A program made the translations under genes and the position numbers. From contig JBBDXW010000075.1 in assembly GCA_040902105.1 (NCBI GenBank), positions 1 through 64,000 of the forward strand: DNA of 64,000 nucleotides, in the 5' to 3' direction. The first letter of the stretch is position 1. Every line of letters begins with the position of its first letter. Positions 54,804 through 62,874 of the stretch are shown in pieces. The notes below the pieces were generated by a model. That model did not search any database. It saw only the letters and a list, made by a program, of their open reading frames with translations, and was not told where the DNA came from. The DNA is from IDS-8 sp040902105. GTDB lineage: Bacteria > Pseudomonadota > Gammaproteobacteria > Steroidobacterales > Woeseiaceae.

Positions 54804-54922
54804 GCGCAGGTGCCTCATAATGGTGCGTGGAGCATGGACCATCGCGCGCCGTTAGGTAGGCCGCGTCGCGAGTTCCCGCTACACTAATCGCAGTTTTCAA
54901 TCGTAACGCCGGAATCGACCTG

Positions 54923-55141
54923 ATGAAATCAGACAAGCCTGCACTCGGCGGTTTGCTTCGCAGCATGGACACGGCGATTCTGGTCGTCAGGGACGGCGGA
55001 GTGCTGCTCAGGAAAGGCTACGGCTATGCGGACGCAGAAGAGCAGACGCCTGCCGACCCGGACCTGACACTGTTCCGGCCGGGTTCCGTCTCCAGACTGG
55101 TAGCCTGGACCGCCGTCATGCAGATGGTCGAGCACTGCTGA
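54923..55141 (+). pseudogene. Decayed fragment of a serine hydrolase (beta-lactamase/CubicO family)
   Basis: A 72-codon frame whose translation resembles only the N-terminal part of beta-lactamase-family hydrolases: ILVVRDGGVLLRKGYGYAD, then LTLFRPGSVSRLVAWTAVMQMVE. Active members have S-x-x-K at this point (GSVSK); here the lysine is Arg, and a TGA stop follows three codons after the helix, so the rest of the enzyme (several hundred residues) is missing. No continuation is seen in other frames before dgcA starts at 55150. I infer a truncated remnant. Confidence 0.7.
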
Positions 55142-55149
55142 GTGCCACG

Positions 55150-56175
55150 GTGAGTCCCGATCGGGTGAAGCTCGGCGTATCGCTCGACAGGCTGCCGCTC
55201 AAGTCGCCGTTTCGCATCTCCGGCTATACCTTCACCGACGTGCCCGTCCTGGTCGTGACGCTCCGTCAGGGGCGCTTGCAGGGGCGCGGTGAAGCGGCCG
55301 GCGTCTATTACCTCGACGATGAGCCGCCCGGGATGGCGCAGACGATCGAGGCGCATCGCGATGTCATCGAAGGCGGAATCAGCCGCAAGCAGTTGCGCGA
55401 ACTCCTGCCGCCCGGCGGTGCGCGCAATGCCATCGACTGCGCGCTGTGGGATCTCGAAGCGAAACGGGCCGGCGAGCCGGTCTGGAAACTGGCAGGGCTC
55501 GACCGGGTGATTCCGCCGATAACGACTTTTACACTCGGTGCCGACGATCCGGAGACGATGGCCGAGGGCGCGAAAGCATTCGCCGACGCGCGTGCCCTCA
55601 AACTGAAACTGAGCGGTGACCTCGAGACGGATCGCCGGCGCCTTACCGCGGTCCGCGCGGCGCGTCCGGACGTGTGGCTCGGGGTCGACGCGAACCAGGG
55701 TTATAGGCGCGATTCGCTGACGCGGCTCGTACCGGTGCTGCAGGACACCGGGGTAATGCTGCTGGAGCAGCCGCTGCCGCGAGGGCGCGATGCAGACCTG
55801 GTCGGCCTGCATTGCCCGATTCCGCTCGCTGCCGACGAGAGCGTGCAGGGTCTCGCGGAGGTCGGGGCGCTCGTCGGTCGTTTCGACGTCATCAACATCA
55901 AACTGGACAAGTGCGGCGGGCTTACCGAAGCGCTGCTCATGGCCGCAGAAGCGCGCCGGCTCGGGCTCAGGCTGATGGTCGGCAACATGGTCGGCACGAG
56001 TCTCGCGATGGCTCCCGCGTTCGTGCTCGCGCAGCTTTGCGATTTCGTCGATCTGGACGGCCCGACGTTCCTCGCCAGCGACCCGGAGCCGACCGTTTGC
56101 TACGACGACGGCCGCATCTGGTGTGCTGAAAATGTCTGGGGAGGACCCGGCGACGATCGCTCCACGCAGGGTTGA
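55150..56175 (+). CDS. dgcA: N-acetyl-D-glutamate racemase DgcA / dipeptide epimerase-like enolase
   Basis: Enolase-superfamily (mandelate racemase subgroup) enzyme of 341 residues from GTG 55150. The capping domain (about 1-110) includes LPLKSPFRISGYTFTDVPVLVV and GGARNAIDCALWDLEAK. The barrel has the KxK acid/base lysine in LKLKLSG, metal ligands Asp in GVDANQGY, Glu in LLEQPLPRG and Asp in LAADESVQ, and the second catalytic Lys in INIKLDKCGG. The GNMVGTSLAMAPAF loop and neighbourhood with dgcN favour racemisation of N-acetyl-glutamate over L-Ala-D/L-Glu epimerase activity. Confidence 0.8.
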   Translation: MSPDRVKLGVSLDRLPLKSPFRISGYTFTDVPVLVVTLRQGRLQGRGEAAGVYYLDDEPPGMAQTIEAHRDVIEGGISRKQLRELLPPGGARNAIDCALWDLEAKRAGEPVWKLAGLDRVIPPITTFTLGADDPETMAEGAKAFADARALKLKLSGDLETDRRRLTAVRAARPDVWLGVDANQGYRRDSLTRLVPVLQDTGVMLLEQPLPRGRDADLVGLHCPIPLAADESVQGLAEVGALVGRFDVINIKLDKCGGLTEALLMAAEARRLGLRLMVGNMVGTSLAMAPAFVLAQLCDFVDLDGPTFLASDPEPTVCYDDGRIWCAENVWGGPGDDRSTQG

Positions 56176-56236
56176 CAATTCTCTAATTGGGATTATTTAT
56201 GCCCGAATAAGGACTTTCGTGGCGGAGGAATAGACT

Positions 56237-57238
56237 GTGCCGCAGCCTTACCTGTTGTTCCTGGGCGACATCACGGAGCCGGATTTTGCCAAGACGGCGT
56301 TCGGTCTGCGCGACTGGGCGAAGGATCGCTGCGTCGGGGAGATGTCCTGCGGACCGCATGCGGTAACAACCGGGTTGCCGCCACTGACACCCGCAGAGGC
56401 GCGCGCGAAGGGCGCCCGCTCGGTGGTGATCGGCGTAGCGAATGTCGGAGGCGAACTGAAGGACACGTGGATTGCTCCACTCGTCAGCGCGCTCGAAGCG
56501 GGCCTCGATATCGTCAGCGGGATGCATATGCGGCTTGCGGATACGCCGCAACTGAAAAGCGCCGCGGAACGCCTCGGACGTCGACTGATCGACGTCCGCA
56601 CGCCGCCGCCCGGAATTCCAATCGCGACGGGACGCAAACGCAGCGGCAAGCGTCTGCTTGCCGTCGGCACGGATTGCGCATTGGGCAAAAAGTACACGGC
56701 TCTCGCCATTGCCCGCGGGATGAAGGGTCGCGGCATCGATGTCGACTTTCGCGCCACGGGACAGACGGGAATCATGATCGCCGGGAGCGGTATGCCGATG
56801 GACGCAGTGGTGTCCGATTTCGCGGCCGGTGCGGCGGAGCTTCTCAGTCCGGATGCTCCCGCGGATCACTGGGATGTGATCGAGGGGCAAGGCTCGTTGT
56901 TTCACCCGTCCTATGCGGGCGTATCGCTTGCGCTGCTCCATGGCAGCCAGCCCGACGTGATCGTGGTGTGCCATCAGCCGGGGCGAACGCAGATCGTGGG
57001 GACTGCGGGATACCCATTGCCGGGCATCCGGGAGACGATCGAACTGAACCTGCGCCTCGGCAGCCGCACGAACGCTGCCATTCGCTGTGGCGGTGTCAGC
57101 TTCAACACTTCGCAATTGTCGGAAGCGGACGCAAGGCGGCTGATGGCGGACGAAGCCGCGCGATTGCAACTTCCGGTGGCAGACCCGATTCGCGGCGGCC
57201 GCGAATTCGAACGCTTGCTCGATAGCTGCCTCGGATAA
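56237..57238 (+). CDS. dgcN: DUF1611 family D-glutamate N-acetyltransferase DgcN
   Basis: A 333-residue protein of the DUF1611 family, from GTG 56237 preceded by GGAGGAA. An N-terminal Rossmann-like domain (LLFLGDITEPDFAKTAFGLRDW) is followed by a P-loop-like domain with VGTDCALGKKYTALAIARGM (about 143-162) and the Asp-rich DVIEGQGSLFHPSYAGVSL. VCHQPGRTQIVG and NTSQLSEADA are further family marks. Characterised DgcN acetylates D-glutamate, and DgcA then racemises the product to N-acetyl-L-glutamate. The two genes are 61 bases apart here. Biochemical role is inferred from family and pairing. Confidence 0.82.
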   Translation: MPQPYLLFLGDITEPDFAKTAFGLRDWAKDRCVGEMSCGPHAVTTGLPPLTPAEARAKGARSVVIGVANVGGELKDTWIAPLVSALEAGLDIVSGMHMRLADTPQLKSAAERLGRRLIDVRTPPPGIPIATGRKRSGKRLLAVGTDCALGKKYTALAIARGMKGRGIDVDFRATGQTGIMIAGSGMPMDAVVSDFAAGAAELLSPDAPADHWDVIEGQGSLFHPSYAGVSLALLHGSQPDVIVVCHQPGRTQIVGTAGYPLPGIRETIELNLRLGSRTNAAIRCGGVSFNTSQLSEADARRLMADEAARLQLPVADPIRGGREFERLLDSCLG

Positions 57239-57486
57239 GCGCCAGGCTGGCGCGTGATCTTCGTCCTGTCGCTCGAGTTCGCGCGAGCGGCCCGGAGTTT
57301 CGACTACCGGTCGTTTTTCACGCAGTTGCTCGGGTGCGGCTGGGTACTTCCCGGGATCGTGTTTCTTGCGCTTCTTCTTCGGACTGGCCTCCATGTCGCA
57401 TAATTCCCACGTGCTTGAGGGGAACGGCGCGGCCATGACCTCGAGACACCTCCGAGCGCCTCCAAGCGTAAGTAATGGGAGCAGCT

Positions 57487-57879
57487 ATGCAGAAGACGAC
57501 CCCTGCCGACAACCCCGATGCGTATGTGGCAGCGCTGAACGGTTGGCGCCGCGAGTGTGTCGAGCGCTTGCGTGCGGGGGTCAGAGCCGCATCGGCGTTG
57601 GAAGAGGTCATCAAATGGCGCAATCTCGTCTATCTGGCGAACGGCCCCGTCCTGCTCATTCGAGCCGAGGAAAGTCGGGTGTTGTTCGGCTTTTGGCGAG
57701 GCCAGCGTCTGCTCGCCATCGAACCCCGTCTCAAGCGCGGCGGGAAGTACGAGATGGCTACGCTGGAATTGCGTGAGGGAACGATTATCAAACCCGCAAC
57801 GGTGCGCCGCTTGACGCGGAAAGCGGTCGCACTCAACAAAACGCTCGGCGATCCGACACTCGCAGCGAGGCTGGATTGA
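57487..57879 (+). CDS. DUF1801-domain protein
   Basis: A 130-residue cytoplasmic protein. ATG 57487 is preferred because GGGAGC lies six bases upstream; an ATG at 57475 would add four residues. The DUF1801 fold is suggested by WRRECVERLRAGVRAASALEEVIKWRNLVYLANGPVLLI, VLFGFWRGQRL and a C-terminal helix RLTRKAVALNKTLG. Family members (YdhG-like) are small alpha/beta proteins of unknown function. It stands alone between dgcN and the tetR-cysC-sat group. Confidence 0.8.
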   Translation: MQKTTPADNPDAYVAALNGWRRECVERLRAGVRAASALEEVIKWRNLVYLANGPVLLIRAEESRVLFGFWRGQRLLAIEPRLKRGGKYEMATLELREGTIIKPATVRRLTRKAVALNKTLGDPTLAARLD

Positions 57880-58057
57880 ACGTGAATGCCTGGCCAAGCG
57901 CCCACGCGGGCCGCCGGCGTGCCAAAGAGTATGCCGAAGTCATTCGCGTCATTGGTTCCGCGAATGCCACATGACACGCTTAGTACCACCTTATCAATAT
58001 AACGATCGATTATGTAAACGTTTAACCTATTGTATTTACAGACCCTGTAACTTTTGC

Positions 58058-58086
58058 TTGACCAGCGTTCTATAAATCAATAGAAT
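58058..58086 (+). promoter_or_regulatory. Sigma-70 promoter of the TetR gene
   Basis: TTGACC (58058-58063), exact 17-base spacer, TAGAAT (58081-58086). The predicted start site is 58092-58094, which coincides with the ATG at 58094, so the message would be leaderless or nearly so. Confidence 0.8.
58068..58085. promoter_or_regulatory. Palindromic operator overlapping the TetR promoter
   Basis: TTCTATAAATCAATAGAA has perfect six-base inverted arms (TTCTAT / ATAGAA) around a six-base centre. It covers most of the promoter spacer and the -10 hexamer, the expected position for self-repression by the TetR protein encoded directly downstream. Confidence 0.75.
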
Positions 58087-58093
58087 TCTGCCC

Positions 58094-58753
58094 ATGATCA
58101 AGGCGACCGTTGGACATAGCGCTGATAACGCCCGTTACCGGCATCAAAGGCTGGCGGCCATCAAGTCCGCGGCCGCGGTTTTTGCGGAAAAAGGTTTTCA
58201 CGGCGCGAGCACGAGAGATATCGCGGAGCGCCTGGGTATAAAGCAGGGCAGTCTCTATTACTACTTCAAATCGAAGCAGGAGGCGCTCGGCGAGGTTTGC
58301 CTGTACGGCATCGAGGATTACGTGCATCGCATGGAGCGGATAGCGACAAGCGATCAGCCGTTCGAAGCAAAACTGATGGCGACGCTGACCTCGCATCTCT
58401 CGAGCTACCGGGAGAAGAACGAGGCGCTCAAGGTTTACAACGACGAACGGCTCTACCTGCCCGAAGAAAAGCGCAAGCTGCTGAAACAGCTCGGCAGCAG
58501 TTACAGGCAATTGCTCGAAGGAATATTCGAGGAAGGTATCCGGCAGGGCGTCATCCGCGAATCGATCGACTGCCACTTTGCGGCACAGGCCGTCATCGGT
58601 ATCTGCAACGCCTGGGGCGACATCATCGTCCGCGACCCGGATCTCGACATCTTCGACGTTATTGAGAAATGCACGGACCTGTTGCTGAACGGCTTCTCGG
58701 AACGACGCAAGCAGCAGAGGAATAGCGACCACGTCACCGTTGCGGCGGGTTAA
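58094..58753 (+). CDS. TetR family transcriptional regulator
   Basis: A 219-residue repressor. The N-terminal helix-turn-helix (about 18-64) reads AAAVFAEKGFHGASTRDIAERLGIKQGSLYYYFKSKQEAL, a textbook TetR domain with YYYFKSK recognition end. The ligand-binding half (about 75-205) is all-helical with EALKVYNDERLYLPEEKRK and AVIGICNAWGDIIV, resembling the KstR2/FadR-type C-terminal family that senses acyl-CoA or lipid ligands. It lies 33 bases before cysC on the same strand and is probably autoregulated through the palindrome in its promoter. The ligand is unknown. Confidence 0.9.
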   Translation: MIKATVGHSADNARYRHQRLAAIKSAAAVFAEKGFHGASTRDIAERLGIKQGSLYYYFKSKQEALGEVCLYGIEDYVHRMERIATSDQPFEAKLMATLTSHLSSYREKNEALKVYNDERLYLPEEKRKLLKQLGSSYRQLLEGIFEEGIRQGVIRESIDCHFAAQAVIGICNAWGDIIVRDPDLDIFDVIEKCTDLLLNGFSERRKQQRNSDHVTVAAG

Positions 58754-58786
58754 CACTGACAACAACTGGCAATACAGGAAAGGAAA

Positions 58787-59458
58787 ATGGCGGAACAGAA
58801 AGCAACCAACGTAACCTGGCACAGCGGAGATGTCTCTCGCGAAGACCGGTACGAAATCCTGCGACAGAAAGGGGCCACGATCTGGTTCACCGGCCTGTCC
58901 GGCAGTGGCAAGAGCACCATCGCGGTCGCCCTCGAACGGGCGCTCTTCAGCATGGGCAAGTTGTCCTATCGGCTGGACGGCGACAACGTACGCCTGGGTA
59001 TCAACAAGAACCTGGGCTTCTCGGAAGAGGACCGCAAAGAGAATATTCGGCGCATCGGCGAAGTCGCGAAGTTGTTCGGCGACGCCGGCACCATCTCCCT
59101 GTCCAGCTTCATCAGCCCCTACAAGAACGACCGCGACGAGGTGAGAAAGCTCCACCAGGACGCCGGTTTGAATTTTGTCGAGGTGTACGTCGACTGTTCT
59201 CTCAAAGTCGCGGAACAGCGCGATCCGAAAGGCCTTTACAAGAAGGCCCGCGCCGGCGAGATCAAGAACTTCACCGGTATCGACGACCCGTATGAAGCAC
59301 CCGTCAACCCGGAAATCCACCTGAAGACCGACGAAATGACGCTGGAAGATGAAGTGATCACCGTCATCGACTACCTGGTCGAGAACGGGATCATCCGCGA
59401 AAAATATTTCACGCGCGCCGCCGACAACGTCGATAACGCCTCAGCCGTAGCCGTTTAG
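58787..59458 (+). CDS. cysC: Adenylyl-sulfate kinase
   Basis: Phosphorylates adenylyl sulfate to PAPS; 223 residues. Walker A is FTGLSGSGKST (34-44), followed by the LDGDNVRLGINKNLGFSEEDRKENIRRIGEVAKLF signature. The ISLSSFISPYKNDRDEVRKLH and FVEVYVDCSLKVAEQRDPKGLYKKARAGEIKNFTGIDDPYE segments complete the APS-kinase fold. GGAAAGGAAAATGG gives a good ribosome-binding site. sat follows after nine bases. Its pairing with sat rather than cysDN indicates activation by a single-subunit sulfurylase. Confidence 0.96.
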   Translation: MAEQKATNVTWHSGDVSREDRYEILRQKGATIWFTGLSGSGKSTIAVALERALFSMGKLSYRLDGDNVRLGINKNLGFSEEDRKENIRRIGEVAKLFGDAGTISLSSFISPYKNDRDEVRKLHQDAGLNFVEVYVDCSLKVAEQRDPKGLYKKARAGEIKNFTGIDDPYEAPVNPEIHLKTDEMTLEDEVITVIDYLVENGIIREKYFTRAADNVDNASAVAV

Positions 59459-59467
59459 GAGAAGTTT

Positions 59468-60661
59468 GTGATTAAGCCTCATGGGGCAGATGCCCTTAAC
59501 CCCCTTCTTGTGTCCGATGAAACCGCGAAAGCAGCGCTTCTCGCAGAAGCCAGGACGCTTCCGTCGCTTACGTTGAACTCGGCCGCGGCAGCCAACGCCG
59601 TCATGCTCGGAGGCGGTTACTTCACACCGCTCGAGGGCTTCATGAACCTTGCGGACGCACTCTCGGTCGCCGAGACGATGCACACGACGGACGGCCTGTT
59701 CTGGCCGGTACCCATATTGAATCTGACCGACGACGTCAATGCGATCGAGGGCGCAAGCCGCATCGCGCTGCGCGATCCGAACGTCGCCGGCCATCCGGTC
59801 ATGGCGGTCATGAACGTGCAGAAGATCGAGCGGGTCAGCGCCGGGCAGATCGACACCATGACTCAGCAGGTCTTCGGCACGCTGGACGACGCGCACCCGG
59901 GTGTAGCCGTGTTCAGGAAGCTCGGCAACTACTGTGTATCGGGAAGCATCCAGGTCCTGAATCTCAGCTATTTCGAAACCGACTTCCCGGGCACTTTCAA
60001 GACAGCCGTGGAGCTGCGCGACGAGATCCGCGAGCGCGGCTGGGAAAAAGTGGTTGCCTTCCAGACGCGCAACCCGATGCACCTGGCGCACGAGGAGCTG
60101 TGCCGCATGGCGATGGAGCGACTGGGTGCTGACGGCATCATGATTCATATGCTGCTTGGAAAGCTCAAAGGAGGCGACATCCCGGCACCGGTTCGTGAAG
60201 CCTGCATTCGCAAAATGGTGGAAGTGTATTTCCCGGCGAATTCTGTTTCGGTTTCGGGTTACGGTTTCGATATGCTGTATGCGGGTCCGCGCGAGGCCGT
60301 ATTGCATGCGATATTCCGCCAGAACATGGGTGCGACTCACCTGATCGTCGGCCGCGACCACGCAGGTGTCGGCAGCTACTACGGGCCGTTCGATGCCCAG
60401 GACATTTTCAAGGAAAAAGTGCCCGAAGGCGCGCTGGAGATCCAGATTTTTGGCGCCGACAACACGGCCTACTCGAAGAAACTGAAACGCGTCGTCATGA
60501 TGCGCGAAGCCCCGGACCACAAGCCCGAGGACTACGTGTTCCTGTCGGGCACCAAGGTTCGTGAGTTGCTGGGCCAGGGGATCGCTCCTCCCCCCGAGTT
60601 TTCACGGCCTGAAGTTGCAAAGATCCTGATGGATTACTATCAGCTCGAGATGGCGAGCTGA
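59468..60661 (+). CDS. sat: Sulfate adenylyltransferase (ATP sulfurylase), Sat type
   Basis: Homo-oligomeric ATP sulfurylase of 397 residues from GTG 59468, forming adenylyl sulfate from ATP and sulfate. Active-site motifs are QTRNPMHLAHEEL (the QxRNPxHxxH sulfate/nucleotide loop, about 198-210), GATHLIVGRDHAGVG and the FLSGTKVRELL end segment. The PUA-like N-terminal domain has GGYFTPLEGFMN. Unlike CysDN it has no GTPase subunit. With cysC it gives a two-step PAPS module; a terminator follows 25 bases after the stop. Confidence 0.96.
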   Translation: MIKPHGADALNPLLVSDETAKAALLAEARTLPSLTLNSAAAANAVMLGGGYFTPLEGFMNLADALSVAETMHTTDGLFWPVPILNLTDDVNAIEGASRIALRDPNVAGHPVMAVMNVQKIERVSAGQIDTMTQQVFGTLDDAHPGVAVFRKLGNYCVSGSIQVLNLSYFETDFPGTFKTAVELRDEIRERGWEKVVAFQTRNPMHLAHEELCRMAMERLGADGIMIHMLLGKLKGGDIPAPVREACIRKMVEVYFPANSVSVSGYGFDMLYAGPREAVLHAIFRQNMGATHLIVGRDHAGVGSYYGPFDAQDIFKEKVPEGALEIQIFGADNTAYSKKLKRVVMMREAPDHKPEDYVFLSGTKVRELLGQGIAPPPEFSRPEVAKILMDYYQLEMAS

Positions 60662-60685
60662 TGTCCGCATAAATAAGACAGTGAG

Positions 60686-60714
60686 AGCCCCGCTCGTACG
60701 CGGGGCTTTTTTTT
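60686..60714 (+). terminator. Rho-independent terminator after sat
   Basis: Eight-base-pair stem AGCCCCGC / GCGGGGCT with loop TCGTAC and eight T residues. It closes the tetR-cysC-sat transcript. Confidence 0.95.
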
Positions 60715-60786
60715 GAGCGCAAGGAACGAGCGGTGCCGCGCAGATCCGCGGATCGACGACCGGGCGAGGCCGCATGGATTCGCATC

Positions 60787-61089
60787 TCAATGCAACAATC
60801 CTCCTGCCCGGAGCATGCCGACAATGCCCACCATGACCCAGAAGACATTGAGCAAAATGTAAGCCCTGTCTTTCTTGAGGATTGCGCACCATGACAGCAA
60901 GGCGGCATCGGCCGTATTGAAAACCCAGACAAACATGAACGGGCTTTCCGGTCCAAGCCAGCTTACGAGACTGAAACTGAAGATACGCATCAGCACCCCG
61001 ATTACTTCCAAACCTGTAATGTGCCTCAACACGAATCGGTTGATGGCATTGACGTCATGCGGCGGGTGGCCGCGGCCTGTCTGGGTCAT
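60787..61089 (-). CDS. Small integral membrane protein of unknown function
   Basis: A 100-residue protein from ATG 61089 (four codons inside the longest frame). Three hydrophobic segments are visible: about 24-47 (HITGLEVIGVLMRIFSFSLV), 50-73 (FMFVWVFNTADAALLSWCAIL) and 78-95 (YILLNVFWVMVGIVGML). The layout, with a loop DRAYILLNVFWVMVGI, resembles small CBU_0592-type membrane proteins, but I cannot confirm this. It is convergent with sat and divergent from the cardiolipin synthase gene. Confidence 0.6.
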   Translation of the reverse strand: MTQTGRGHPPHDVNAINRFVLRHITGLEVIGVLMRIFSFSLVSWLGPESPFMFVWVFNTADAALLSWCAILKKDRAYILLNVFWVMVGIVGMLRAGGLLH

Positions 61090-61312
61090 AGCCTTGTGCA
61101 ACTCCTGTCGTAGAACGAAGCGAATGCAACGGGTGTTGGAAACGGGGACCTTCCCGATTCTTCAAAAAATCCGTCAAAGACGGATGACTCCATTTTCGCC
61201 TATTTGTGTGCGCGCGCTATGATTCGCGCAAGACCTGATCGTGACGGTGGCAGGCCGCGGGTTCGTACCCGTTGGCTTGATGCGAGCGGGACAGCCCGCG
61301 GAGCTCGTACGT

Positions 61313-62716
61313 ATGCAAGAAGTACTGATCGGCCTGCTCGCAGTTGCGGTGCTGGTGTGCGCATCGGTGACCGCAGGGCATGCATTGCTTTACAAGCGCG
61401 ATACCCGGGCCGTAATCGCCTGGGTCGGCCTGATCGTGCTGGTGCCGCTTGCCGGAGCGACAATGTATTGGCTGCTCGGCGTCAACAGGGTTCGAAGGCG
61501 CGCCGTCGCGTTGCGTCGGCAGGGCGCCGCGGCCGGACGGGACGCGCCTGCGTCGATCGTCAGTCCGCCGCCGGGCTTCGCGCCGCTGGTGCGTGTCGGC
61601 GATCAGGTCGGCCCGTTTCCGCTTTCCGGCAAGAACCTGGTCGAGCCGCTGGAGAACGGCGATGAGGCCTTCCCACCGATGCTGGATGCCATTGCCTCCG
61701 CACGGCGCAGCATTGCACTTGCCACCTACATCTTCGACAACGACGCGGTTGGCGTCAGGTTCGCTGACGCGCTGATTGCCGCCCATGCGCGCGGCGTTGC
61801 GGTGCGCGTCATCATCGATGCGGTCGGTCAGCACTACAGCCCGCGCAGCATGGTCAAACGCCTGCGCGCGGGCGGGGTTGCAGCAACTGCTTTCATGCCG
61901 GTGCTGCGACACATGGCGGCCCTGAACCTGCGCAACCATCGCAAACTGTTGATCGTCGACGGCGTGGACGCGTTCACCGGAGGCATGAACATCCGTGCGG
62001 GCAACGTGCTGGCGACACCAAGCCGCCATCCGGTGCGAGACCTGCAATTCCGCGTTCGCGGTCCCGTTGTGGCACAGTTGATGAACGTGTTCGTCAATGA
62101 CTGGGGCTTCGCTACGAGGGAAGCGCTGAGCGGGGCGAGCTGGTTTCCGTCATTGGGCGAAGCCGGGCGCGTTATAGCGCGGGCAATTCCGGACGGTCCT
62201 GACGAGTTCTTCGAGGTGCTGAAGATGATCATCCTCGGCGCGCTCGCGCAGGCAAAGCGGACGGTGTTGATTGCCACCCCGTACTTCCTGCCCGACGCTG
62301 CGTTGATCAGTGCGTTGAATACTGCCGCGTTGCGCGGCATCGCGGTCAACATCCTGCTACCGGAACAGAACAACCTGAAGCTTGTGCAGTGGGCGTCGCA
62401 CACGCTTTACTGGCAGGTGCTGGATCGCGGCTGCCGCATCTGGCATTCGCCGCCGCCCTTCGATCACTCCAAACTGATGCTGGTCGATGACGAGTGGGTT
62501 CTGGTCGGGTCGACCAACTGGGACCCGCGGAGCATGAGGCTGAACTTCGAGCTCAACCTGGAGTGTTACGATGCGGAACTGTCCGCCGCGATGAAGGCCT
62601 GGTTTGAGCGTCGTCGCGAAGTCTCGCAGGAGGTGAGCAAATTTGACATGGACAACCGAAGCCTGCCGCGCCGACTGCGCGACGGCATCGCCCGCCTGCT
62701 GTCACCTTACCTGTAG
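61313..62716 (+). CDS. cls: Cardiolipin synthase (phospholipase D family)
   Basis: A 467-residue inner-membrane enzyme that joins phosphatidylglycerol molecules. ATG 61313 opens two membrane helices (VLIGLLAVAVLVCASVTAGHALL and VIAWVGLIVLVPLAGATMYWLLG). Two phospholipase D motifs are present: NHRKLLIVDGVDAFTGGMNI (H-x-K-x4-D) and DHSKLMLVDDEWVLVGSTNWDPRS. The pattern of N-terminal double helix plus two HKD sites fits the ClsA type. Further upstream in-frame ATGs (61241, 61280) exist but add no conserved residues. It has no partner gene on its strand. Confidence 0.92.
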   Translation: MQEVLIGLLAVAVLVCASVTAGHALLYKRDTRAVIAWVGLIVLVPLAGATMYWLLGVNRVRRRAVALRRQGAAAGRDAPASIVSPPPGFAPLVRVGDQVGPFPLSGKNLVEPLENGDEAFPPMLDAIASARRSIALATYIFDNDAVGVRFADALIAAHARGVAVRVIIDAVGQHYSPRSMVKRLRAGGVAATAFMPVLRHMAALNLRNHRKLLIVDGVDAFTGGMNIRAGNVLATPSRHPVRDLQFRVRGPVVAQLMNVFVNDWGFATREALSGASWFPSLGEAGRVIARAIPDGPDEFFEVLKMIILGALAQAKRTVLIATPYFLPDAALISALNTAALRGIAVNILLPEQNNLKLVQWASHTLYWQVLDRGCRIWHSPPPFDHSKLMLVDDEWVLVGSTNWDPRSMRLNFELNLECYDAELSAAMKAWFERRREVSQEVSKFDMDNRSLPRRLRDGIARLLSPYL

Positions 62717-62874
62717 TTCGGCAGGGAACGCGCGGAATTAATCCGCCGGGTCCGGTCGAAGCTCACATAGAAATAAGACCGTCCGTACACGGTCGTGGAT
62801 GCGGGGGCGTCGAGAATGAATAAAAGGATCCCGTTCGGTTCAGCGTGCCGGCCGACCCGCCGGAGCCCGCATAA

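Noticed and set aside
56183..57436. A 417-codon open frame on the minus strand opposite dgcN, starting with a Lys-rich MEASPKKKRKKHDPGK peptide at about 57397
   Set aside because: Most of it is exactly antisense to the well-supported dgcN gene and shows no domain. The first 50 codons (57238-57397) lie in the dgcN-DUF1801 gap and look mildly gene-like, but I cannot support a separate gene ending there.
57980..58057. AT-rich stretch with short palindromes (CGATCG, AAACGTTT) before the TetR promoter
   Set aside because: The palindromes are only 6-8 bases and could be chance in AT-rich DNA; reported only the 18-base dyad overlapping the promoter.
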